DNA from: Cyanothece sp. UBA12306
Lineage (GTDB): Bacteria > Cyanobacteriota > Cyanobacteriia > Cyanobacteriales > Microcystaceae
Assembly (NCBI GenBank): GCA_003448685.1
Contig: DLXW01000302.1
Location: 940 to 10,684, forward strand
Direction: 5' to 3'
Length of the DNA: 9,745 nt
Below, in pieces: positions 1 to 5,011 of this stretch. Each line of letters begins with the position of its first letter. The first letter of the stretch is position 1. Made by a program: the position numbers and the translations under genes. The notes under the pieces were generated by a model that made no database searches, was not told the origin of the DNA, and saw nothing but the letters and a program-made list of their open reading frames with translations.

Positions 1-2
1 AA

Positions 3-1445
3 CAACAAGGTTTACCCGATGAAACCGCCTTAAAATTATCAGAATGGGATTTATATAATCAAAATTTATCAGCTAACTTTTTTGACCCAGAATGGATGTT
101 TGGGGTTGATTCTTTTGATATTTGTCTAGGAAATCCTCCTTATGTGAGACAAGAGAAAATAAAAGACTTAAAACCGACTTTAAAACAACAATATACCTGT
201 TATACAGGGGTTGCTGATTTATACGTTTATTTCTTTGAAAAAGGGATTAAACTATTAAGAGAAAATGGTATTTTAGCTTATATCACCTCTAATAAATATT
301 TTCGGTCTGGATATGGTAAAAAGTTACGAGAATTATTAACCAAACAAACCCAATTACAACAATTAATAGACTTTGGAGATGCACCTGTTTTTACTGCTAT
401 TGCTTATCCCAGTATTATTATCACTGTAACACAAGCTTCCAGCTTGTCAAACAAATCTAATCATTATGATTATGCTAATCTAAAAGCATTAAATTGGCAG
501 ATAGGTAAACCTATTGATAATTTTATTGATGTTTTTAATCAGGATAATTTTGAAGTTGAACAAAAAGCCTTAAACCCTGAAGGATGGCAACTGGAAGATA
601 AGACAATATTGCAGTTATTGGATAAGTTAAGAAATTCAGGAACCCCGTTAGGTGACTATGTTAATGGACGGTTTTACTATGGTATTAAAACAGGATTTAA
701 TCAAGCGTTTATTGTGGATAGAGAAACCGGAGATAAGCTAATCAATGAACATCCTTCCTCAGAGGAAGTTTTAAAACCTATGGTAAGGGGTAGAGATGTT
801 AAAAGATGGGTGGTTAATTTTGCTGAACAATATTTGATTAAAATCGAATCATCAGAAAATAAACAGCATCCTTGGAGTAATAAACCAGAAAAAGAAGCAG
901 AAAAGATATTTTCTCAAACTCATCCTGCTATTTATAAACATTTGAATCATTATAGAGAGAATTTAATTAAAAGATATGATCAGGGTAAATATTTCTGGGA
1001 GTTAAGAAGTTGTCAATATTATAGTGATATAGAATCACCCAAAATTATCTATCCTGACATAGCCCCTAGTGCTTATTTTGCTTATGATAGTAATAAAATT
1101 TATACTGAAGCAACCTTATTTTTTATTCCAGATGCTACTTTATATCTATTAGGTATCCTCAATTCAAGAACTTTTAACTATTTCTTTGAACAAGTAAGTC
1201 CTAAAATTAGAGGTGATTTTTTACGTTATAAAAAGATATATTTATCACAAATTCCCATCCCCAAAACTACAGACACGCAGGATGCGTGTGTTACTGAAAT
1301 GGTTAACAAAATACTTGAAATAAAACGTCAAAATCCCAAAGCTGATACAACAGAATTAGAGAGAAAAATTGATGAAATAGTGTATGAGTTGTATGGGTTA
1401 AATGAGGAGGAGATTGATATAATTGAGGAGAGTGTGAAAAGATGA
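3..1445 (+). CDS. Eco57I/Type IIG-like N6-adenine DNA methyltransferase, 3' part (5' end outside window)
   Basis: The reading frame is open to the left edge, so the first in-frame ATG (96) is internal and about 480 C-terminal codons are visible. The sequence FDICLGNPPYVRQEK carries the NPPY catalytic motif IV of amino-group DNA methyltransferases (codons 132-143), preceded by FFDPEWMFG, as is typical of Eco57I/Type IIG enzymes. The later part (ILNSRTFNYFFEQ, GDFLRYKKIYLSQIPIP) resembles their target-recognition half. The gene ends in a charged tail (LERKIDEIVYELYGLNEEE) that is repeated four more times downstream. The product would methylate adenine in a specific DNA site and may also cut DNA; any nuclease domain and the SAM-binding motif would lie upstream and cannot be judged. 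Two 23-bp palindromes sit in frame inside it. Its stop overlaps the next start as ATGA. Confidence 0.9.
   Translation, partial: QQGLPDETALKLSEWDLYNQNLSANFFDPEWMFGVDSFDICLGNPPYVRQEKIKDLKPTLKQQYTCYTGVADLYVYFFEKGIKLLRENGILAYITSNKYFRSGYGKKLRELLTKQTQLQQLIDFGDAPVFTAIAYPSIIITVTQASSLSNKSNHYDYANLKALNWQIGKPIDNFIDVFNQDNFEVEQKALNPEGWQLEDKTILQLLDKLRNSGTPLGDYVNGRFYYGIKTGFNQAFIVDRETGDKLINEHPSSEEVLKPMVRGRDVKRWVVNFAEQYLIKIESSENKQHPWSNKPEKEAEKIFSQTHPAIYKHLNHYRENLIKRYDQGKYFWELRSCQYYSDIESPKIIYPDIAPSAYFAYDSNKIYTEATLFFIPDATLYLLGILNSRTFNYFFEQVSPKIRGDFLRYKKIYLSQIPIPKTTDTQDACVTEMVNKILEIKRQNPKADTTELERKIDEIVYELYGLNEEEIDIIEESVKR
426..448 (+). repeat. 23-bp palindromic element, copy 1
   Basis: It starts GTAACACA, has a 7-bp perfect stem (ACAAGCT/AGCTTGT) around a TCC loop and ends in TGTC. 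It lies inside the methyltransferase frame and is translated as part of VTQASSLS. A related copy lies at 1272-1294 in the opposite orientation. It resembles the short dispersed palindromic repeats common in cyanobacterial genomes. Confidence 0.7.
1272..1294 (-). repeat. 23-bp palindromic element, copy 2 (inverted)
   Basis: Read on the minus strand it matches the element at 426-448 at 19 of 23 positions: GTAACACA start, TCC loop, TGTC end. The four differences fall in two stem base pairs and both pairs remain complementary (A-T to C-G, T-A to A-T). It is translated in frame as part of TDTQDACVTE. Confidence 0.7.
1341..1445 (+). repeat. Methyltransferase-tail repeat R1 (native copy)
   Basis: This is the 3' end of the methyltransferase gene, encoding ADTTELERKIDEIVYELYG followed by LNEEEIDIIEESVKR. 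Positions 1353-1426 match 3555-3628 (R4) at 72 of 74 bases. It is the presumed source or homologue of the stubs R2-R5, and its stop overlaps the first cassette as ATGA. Confidence 0.9.
1415..1423 (+). promoter_or_regulatory. Candidate extended -10 promoter inside repeat R1
   Basis: TG-A-TATAAT is a perfect extended -10 sequence, 18 bases upstream of the DUF6883 start at 1442. A GAGGAG ribosome-binding sequence (about 1426-1431) lies between them. No good -35 hexamer is seen at 17-18 bp. The equivalent position in R4 also has TGnTATAAT. Confidence 0.35.
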
Positions 1446-1777
1446 AACTACCTAATGGACATCAAGCAGATTTAGGGAACAAAATAGAGAACTATTGTCT
1501 TAATCTTAATCATCAAAAAGGCAAAAATAAAGCCACTCTCTTCCAAAATAAATTAGGAATTAACTTAAGCAATGCAGATATTCTTAAAAAAGCCATTAAA
1601 AAAGCAGCTATCAACGAATCAGTTATCATTCGTAAAATTAATGAATATGGAACACACTATAACCTGAAATTTTTTCTAAAAACTGATATCGGAGAATCTT
1701 TAATATTAGTCGCTTAGATAATTCGTAAAGGAGAAGATTTTCCTAGATTAACTAATTGTTATCCTGTCAATAAATGA
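1442..1777 (+). pseudogene. DUF6883 family gene, interrupted by an in-frame TAG
   Basis: The open part (1442-1717) encodes 91 residues starting MKLPNGHQADLGNKIENYCL. The pattern YCLN-x-NH-x-KG-x-xKA-x-x-F plus LGI matches DUF6883, small proteins of unknown function often found next to DUF4926 genes. A TAG stands at 1715. Beyond it the same frame continues for 19 codons as IIRKGEDFPRLTNCYPVNK to a TGA at 1775-1777. DUF6883 proteins usually end with W-I-I/V-x-x-G-E-D-x-PRL, so the TAG replaces a Trp codon (TGG to TAG) and removes a conserved C-terminus. The restored length of 111 residues fits the family. The start overlaps the methyltransferase stop (ATGA), with GAGGAG upstream. The gene is either a recent pseudogene or makes a shortened protein; a sequencing error is also possible. 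Confidence 0.75.
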
Positions 1778-1786
1778 GGTACAATC

Positions 1787-2029
1787 ATGAAAACATTTAA
1801 AGAATTAGATATAGTCGCTTTAACCGAAGATAGACAAACTACTCACTTTGAAACAGGAGAACCAATTACCCTATATAAAGGACAAGTAGGAACAATTGTC
1901 ATGGAATATGATGGCAAAGTATTTGAAGTTGAATTTTCTAATAATGACGGAACCACCTATGCAATGGAAACGATTCCGACTAATCAATTAATGTTATTAC
2001 ATTATGAATTAGTGGAAGCTACTGCTTAA
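1787..2029 (+). CDS. DUF4926 domain protein, putative partner of DUF6883
   Basis: This 80-residue protein starts MKTFKELDIVALTEDRQTTH and continues with KGQVGTIVMEYDGKVFEVEF and a YAMETIPTNQLMLLHY end. That is the layout of DUF4926: a LLDVVALTED-like opening, a GxxGTIVE beta turn, an EVEF-x-x-xDG strand, and a final L-x-x-xQLMLL segment. It looks like a small SH3-like beta barrel. It begins 9 bases after the end of the restored DUF6883 frame and has a GAGG ribosome-binding site, so the two form an operon. Pairs of this kind recur in cyanobacteria and have the size and layout of a TA module. Which partner would be the toxin is not known; that DUF4926 is the antitoxin-like partner is inference only. 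The gene is intact. Confidence 0.75.
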   Translation: MKTFKELDIVALTEDRQTTHFETGEPITLYKGQVGTIVMEYDGKVFEVEFSNNDGTTYAMETIPTNQLMLLHYELVEATA

Positions 2030-2030
2030 C

Positions 2031-2123
2031 CTAGAAAGAGAAATTGATGAGATAGTGTATGAGTTGTATGGGTAAAATGAGGAGGAGATTAGTATAATTG
2101 AAGAAACCAACCAACGGAAATAA
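2031..2123 (+). repeat. Methyltransferase-tail repeat R2 (stub)
   Basis: It begins two bases after the DUF4926 stop. Translated from 2031 it gives LEREIDEIVYELYG, then a TAA (TTA to TAA at the Leu codon), then NEEEISIIEETNQRK and a stop. It is about 90% identical to R1 over the core. There is no upstream methyltransferase sequence, so this is a detached tail. TATAAT lies at 2093-2098, but without the upstream TG. Confidence 0.85.
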
Positions 2124-2157
2124 ATTAATTCTCATTTAATTTCACTGACTAAAAACA

Positions 2158-2391
2158 ATGACTACTCAAGAACAAATAAACCAACAACTTAATCACCTAA
2201 ACCAAGAACAACTTAACCAAGTTGCTGATTTTATTACCTTTCTAAAATTCAGAGAAAAATTAACTAAACCTCTAAAAAATATAGATAAGATAGCCCAACT
2301 TTATCAAGAATTTGCTGAAGAAGATCGTCAACTTGCTGAAATAGGAATGAATGAATATGCTGACTTATTAACCCAAGAAGATCACCGATAA
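2158..2391 (+). CDS. MazE-like antitoxin
   Basis: This 77-residue acidic, helical protein has an N-terminal LNHLNQEQLNQVADFITFLK segment resembling the short helix region of cyanobacterial antitoxins, and a C-terminal EFAEEDRQLAEIGMNEYADL segment typical of antitoxins paired with MazF/PemK toxins. It would bind and neutralise the toxin encoded immediately downstream and probably repress its own operon. Its TAA stop at 2389-2391 overlaps the ATA triplet (2388-2390) that stands where the toxin start should be, a relic of an ATGA-type overlap. No strong ribosome-binding site is visible before the ATG. The nearest -10-like sequence is TATAAT at 2093-2098 in R2. The pairing is well supported by the adjacent MazF frame; the exact antitoxin family is less certain. 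Confidence 0.7.
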   Translation: MTTQEQINQQLNHLNQEQLNQVADFITFLKFREKLTKPLKNIDKIAQLYQEFAEEDRQLAEIGMNEYADLLTQEDHR

Positions 2392-2735
2392 AGATTGAAC
2401 GAGGAGAAATTTGGATCGCTACTCTTAACCCCACACAAGGGTCTGAACAAGCTGGAATACGTCCAGTAATTATCTTTCAAGAGAATACCATCTCTCAATT
2501 TACAACAACCATTATTACCATTCCTGTAACCACTAATTTAAGACGAACTTCTTTACCTAGTTGTTTACTCATTCCTAAAAATGAAGGGGGGTTAAATCAA
2601 GATTCAGTCGCTTTATGTCATCAATTAAGAGTCTTAGATAAAATTCGTTTACGCCGTAAATTGGGAAAATTAAGTTTAAACACTATTAATCAACTTGAAA
2701 GTATTGTTTTATTTACTTTAGGTTATCAATCTTAG
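2388..2735 (+). pseudogene. mazF: MazF/PemK-type mRNA interferase reading frame lacking a start codon
   Basis: The frame from 2388 encodes about 115 residues: (I)KIERGEIWIATLNPTQGSEQ, then AGIRPVIIF, a TTIITIPVTTNLRR strand region and DSVALCHQLRVLDKIRLRRK. This is the full MazF/PemK fold with the RGEIW opening, the GxEQxGxRPV motif and the conserved S-x-A-x-C-x-QxRxxD-x-xR segment. MazF enzymes are ribonucleases that cut mRNA. The first codon is ATA where homologues have ATG. The frame upstream runs to a TGA at 2361-2363 without ATG, GTG or TTG, and no ATG occurs downstream. A single G-to-A change (ATGA to ATAA) would abolish the start while keeping the antitoxin stop. Weak initiation at ATA, or at ATT at 2394, cannot be excluded. 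The body carries no frameshift or stop, so the loss looks recent. The TAG stop lies inside repeat R3. Confidence 0.85.
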
Positions 2736-2824
2736 AGAGAGAAATTGATGAGATAGTGTATCAATTATATGGCTTAACTGAGGAGGACATTAGGATAATT
2801 GAGGAGAGTGTGAAAGGGAAATAA
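2732..2824 (+). repeat. Methyltransferase-tail repeat R3 (stub)
   Basis: Translated from 2732 it is fully open: LEREIDEIVYQLYGLTEEDI then RIIEESVKGK and TAA. Its end (EESVK) matches the R1 type rather than the NQR type of R2 and R4. It is the most diverged full-length copy. The MazF stop codon (2733-2735) is formed by its first bases. Confidence 0.85.
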
Positions 2825-2835
2825 TTTTAAGTTAT

Positions 2836-2841
2836 TATAAT
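2836..2841 (+). promoter_or_regulatory. Candidate -10 box for the antitoxin/PIN operon
   Basis: TATAAT occurs between R3 and the antitoxin start, 29 bases before the ATG at 2871. An AGAGGA ribosome-binding sequence lies near 2856. No convincing -35 box is seen. Confidence 0.3.
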
Positions 2842-2870
2842 TAAAAGAGCCAAATAGAGGAAACAGAATA

Positions 2871-3122
2871 ATGCTAGAAAAACTCACAGTCACTTATGAT
2901 GGTTCAGCGTTTTATCCTGAAGAAACCCTAAACTTAGAACCCAATACTCGTTATACTATCCAGATTATTTCTCAAGAAAAACAAACAGAAAACACTGATA
3001 AAAATGCTTGGGACTTACTAGAAGAAATGGCAGGAACCTATCCCGCACCTGAAGATTGGTCAAAGGAACATGACCATTATTTATATGGTACACCCAAAAG
3101 AAATTTAAACAATGAATCCTGA
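2871..3122 (+). CDS. AF2212/DUF104-like antitoxin of a VapC-type system
   Basis: This 83-residue protein opens with LTVTYDGSAFYPEETLNLEP then NTRYTIQI. This matches the small beta domain of AF2212/DUF104-like antitoxins (V-x-YDG-x-F-x-P-x-x-x-x-x-L-x-x-x-T). The C-terminal half (NAWDLLEEMAGTYPAPEDWS then KEHDHYLYGTPKR) is the tail common in cyanobacterial antitoxins of this type and probably wraps the toxin. The stop overlaps the PIN toxin start by 11 bp, so translation is coupled. It has its own upstream TATAAT and AGAGGA sequences after R3. The family assignment comes from pattern recognition; the role as antitoxin is strengthened by the PIN gene directly behind it. Confidence 0.75.
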   Translation: MLEKLTVTYDGSAFYPEETLNLEPNTRYTIQIISQEKQTENTDKNAWDLLEEMAGTYPAPEDWSKEHDHYLYGTPKRNLNNES

Positions 3123-3522
3123 TAGACTATTTTTAGACACTGTTTTCATTCAAGCAATTTTAAATCCTCATGACCAATATCATACCCCTGCGATGAAACT
3201 TTTACCCCGTGTTAAAAATGCCAAAGAAGTCTGGATAACAGAAGCAATCTTTATGGAAGTTGGTAACGCATTGAGTACCTATGATCATCGTAAAGTATCT
3301 GCATTTATTCAAAAATGTTACCAAACTGATAATATGTCAGTTCTTAATATTACTCCTCAACTTTTTCAAGAAGGATTAAATCTTTATCAATCTAGACAAG
3401 ATAAAACATGGGGATTAGTAGATTGTCTTTCCTTTATTGTTATGGAACAAAATAACTTAATGGATGCTGTTACCTCAGATATTCATTTTATTCAAGCAGG
3501 TTTTCGTGCGTTATTACGATAG
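3112..3522 (+). CDS. PIN-domain (VapC-like) ribonuclease toxin
   Basis: This 136-residue protein is the length of a single PIN domain. The acidic residues expected for the metal-dependent ribonuclease site are visible: D9 in LFLDTVFI, E49 in EAIFMEVGNAL (E44 nearby), D104 in WGLVDCLSF and D123 in VTSDIHF. The closing SD-x-x-F-x-QAGF segment is typical of VapC-like toxins. VapC proteins cut tRNA or rRNA and are held inactive by the antitoxin encoded just upstream. The start at 3112 lies inside the antitoxin gene. No frameshift or lost catalytic residue is apparent, so this toxin may be active. The RNA target cannot be predicted. Confidence 0.88.
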   Translation: MNPDRLFLDTVFIQAILNPHDQYHTPAMKLLPRVKNAKEVWITEAIFMEVGNALSTYDHRKVSAFIQKCYQTDNMSVLNITPQLFQEGLNLYQSRQDKTWGLVDCLSFIVMEQNNLMDAVTSDIHFIQAGFRALLR

Positions 3523-3533
3523 AATAAAATACA

Positions 3534-3656
3534 AAAACCAACGCAGACACCAGCGAATTAGAGAGAAAAATTGATGAGATAGTGTATGAGTTGTATGGGT
3601 TAAATGAGGAGGAGATTGGTATAATTGAACAAGCAAATCAGAGGTTTAAAACATGA
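3534..3656 (+). repeat. Methyltransferase-tail repeat R4 (longest stub)
   Basis: Translated from 3534 it is fully open: KTNADTSELERKIDEIVYEL then YGLNEEEIGIIEQANQRFKT and TGA at 3654-3656. It aligns with the last 40 or so codons of the methyltransferase, extends further 5' than R2, R3 and R5, and matches R1 at 72 of 74 bases in the core. Its stop overlaps the HicB start as ATGA, as in R1. Confidence 0.9.
3617..3625 (+). promoter_or_regulatory. Candidate extended -10 promoter inside repeat R4
   Basis: TG-G-TATAAT lies 27 bases upstream of the hicB ATG (3653), with CAGAGG at about 3639-3644 as a plausible ribosome-binding site. It occupies the same place in the repeat as the TGnTATAAT of R1. 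No good -35 hexamer is seen, which extended -10 promoters can do without. Confidence 0.4.
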
Positions 3657-3868
3657 CTCAACAATTTAATGTTATCATCGAAAAAGATGCCGATGGGTAC
3701 TTAGTCGCATCCGTTCCCAGTTTAAAAGGATGTCATACCCAAGCCAAAAGCTATGACGAATTAATTGAAAGAATTCAAGAAGCGATTGAACTTTGTTTAG
3801 AAATGGAAAACGAAGAATTTGAACCCTTAGAATTTGTTGGTGTGCAAAGAGTAACCATCAAACAATGA
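3653..3868 (+). CDS. hicB: HicB-family antitoxin
   Basis: This 71-residue protein has the HicB partial RNase H-like fold: FNVIIEKDADGYLVASVPSL then KGCHTQAKSYDELIERIQEA. The D-x-DGY-x-x-x-x-P-x-L-x-G-C-x-T-x-G/A signature and the following amphipathic helix (E-x-IEL-x-LE) are clear. It lacks the extra C-terminal DNA-binding domain found in longer HicBs, so autoregulation may be weak or indirect. It precedes hicA, with a 4-bp ATGA overlap at 3865-3868. Its start overlaps the R4 stub stop. A reading frame from the stub into the operon could couple translation. Confidence 0.9.
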   Translation: MTQQFNVIIEKDADGYLVASVPSLKGCHTQAKSYDELIERIQEAIELCLEMENEEFEPLEFVGVQRVTIKQ

Positions 3869-4089
3869 GTAATATTCCAGCAGTTACAGGAAAGAAAATG
3901 ATTTCATCCTTAAAAAAAGCAGGTTTTACCGTTGCTAGAATTAAGGGAAGCCATCACTTTCTAATTCATTCTGATGGTAGAAGAACAGTAATTCCTGTTC
4001 ATGGTAAAGAAACCATTGGTAAAGGTTTATTTGCTCAAATTTTACGAGATTGTGAACTAACTGTTAATGAATTTATTGATTTATTATAG
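3865..4089 (+). CDS. hicA: HicA-family mRNA interferase toxin
   Basis: This 74-residue protein matches the HicA double-stranded RNA-binding-like fold: VTGKKMISSLKKAGFTVARI then KGSHHFLIHSDGRRTVIPVH and GKETIGKGLFAQILRD. The G-S-H motif with catalytic His (H30) is present, as are the VPVH-x-x-x-x-x-x-G-x-x-x-I-x-x segments. HicA cuts mRNA and is neutralised by HicB. No damage is visible. The last codon and TAG stop (4084-4089) lie within repeat R5. In the R5 frame the TAG sits where the other copies have GAG, so the stop appears to come from the repeat. Confidence 0.92.
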   Translation: MSNIPAVTGKKMISSLKKAGFTVARIKGSHHFLIHSDGRRTVIPVHGKETIGKGLFAQILRDCELTVNEFIDLL

Positions 4090-4125
4090 AGAGAAATTGA
4101 TGAGATAGTGTATGAATTGTATGGG
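4084..4125 (+). repeat. Methyltransferase-tail repeat R5 (3'-truncated)
   Basis: Translated from 4084 it gives L, TAG, then REIDEIVYELYG, after which similarity to the other copies ends near 4125. It is the shortest stub and marks the right end of the cassette array. The sequence to 4196 shows no further repeat; a short continuation (MSQNNIIQSFPNLFRWFYIK) up to the cobM stop is probably meaningless. Confidence 0.8.
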
Positions 4126-4196
4126 ATAAGATTTATGAGTCAAAACAATATTATTCAATCTTTTCCTAATCTATTTAGATGGTTTTACATTAAACC

Positions 4197-4976
4197 CTAA
4201 TGAGATTTTTGCGGTCGAAAAAGATGAGAATGTTCAGGGTGATAAAGACGAGAACGACTCAAGTTATTGGTTTTTAAAGCAGGACTAATTAAATAAAGGG
4301 TTGTGCGAATTAAATTTTCTTCTTCCGTTACTTGCGCCATTTTTTCTAGGGGGACTAACCAAATTTTTTCGTCAGGCCACCCAATACGAAAACAAATAGC
4401 AACGGGAGTATCAGAAGGATAATGTTGTAGCAATTTATCTTGTGCTTCTTTGATGTGACGAGCGGCTAAATAGAGACATAAACTAGCTTTATGAGCAGCT
4501 AAACTGGCTAATTCTTCGGCTTCGGGTACAGATGACGCACGACCACTAATACGGGTTAAAATAATCGTTTGAACTAGATTAGGAATAGTTAATTCTGCTT
4601 CTAGTTTAGCTGCTGCTGCTTGAAAGGCACTGATCCCAGGAATGAGTTCAAAAGGAATATTTTCTGCTTTTAATCTTAATATTTGTTCGTGAATGGCACT
4701 ATAAAGGGTTAAATCTCCTGAATGAAGGCGCACCACCGAGAGATTATTCTTGACATTTTCAATGGTTAAAGCCATTATTTCTTCGAGGGTTTTATTCCCT
4801 GTCGGAATTAATTGAGCATCAGGACGAACATCTTGTAAAATTTGTTTGGGAACCAGGGAATCTGCATATAAAATAACATCTCCTTGGCTAATAATTCTAA
4901 AAGCTTTTAGGGTTAATAATTCTGGATCACCAGGTCCAGCACCAATAAAATAAACAGCAGGTTTGAGAAAAGTCAT
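4197..4976 (-). CDS. cobM: Precorrin-4 C11-methyltransferase
   Basis: This 259-residue protein belongs to the SAM-dependent tetrapyrrole methylase family. Visible motifs are the N-terminal GAGPGDPELLTLKA (residues 12-25), RLHSGDLTLYSA (83-94), PGISAFQAAAAKL (113-125) and TRISGRASSVPE (141-152), the last being characteristic of CobM/CbiF. The enzyme adds a methyl group from S-adenosylmethionine at C-11 of precorrin-4 (or cobalt-precorrin-4) in cobalamin or pseudocobalamin synthesis, in the cytoplasm. The length is normal. It stands alone here, divergent from the EVE gene with only 35 bp between start codons, so its promoter lies in that gap or inside the neighbour. Its 3' end faces the TA array and marks the return to core genome. 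Confidence 0.93.
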   Translation of the reverse strand: MTFLKPAVYFIGAGPGDPELLTLKAFRIISQGDVILYADSLVPKQILQDVRPDAQLIPTGNKTLEEIMALTIENVKNNLSVVRLHSGDLTLYSAIHEQILRLKAENIPFELIPGISAFQAAAAKLEAELTIPNLVQTIILTRISGRASSVPEAEELASLAAHKASLCLYLAARHIKEAQDKLLQHYPSDTPVAICFRIGWPDEKIWLVPLEKMAQVTEEENLIRTTLYLISPALKTNNLSRSRLYHPEHSHLFRPQKSH

Positions 4977-5011
4977 TCAGTAAAAATTGATTTTATATTA
5001 AGGAAATATTC

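Noticed and set aside
96..98. ATG at 96 as the start of the methyltransferase gene
   Set aside because: The frame is open to base 3 and encodes the family's expected sequence (SANFFDPEW) before it, so this Met is internal.
1341..4125. CRISPR array
   Set aside because: The repeats are 40-120 bp, diverged, coding-derived and separated by genes of 500-800 bp, not short uniform spacers.
1341..4125. Classical integron cassette array
   Set aside because: There is no integrase gene in the window, and the repeats are coding tails without the paired inverted core sites of attC.
4135..4200. Small frame MSQNNIIQSFPNLFRWFYIK before cobM
   Set aside because: It has only 21 codons, overlaps the cobM stop, has no ribosome-binding site and continues the R5 stub frame; most likely chance.
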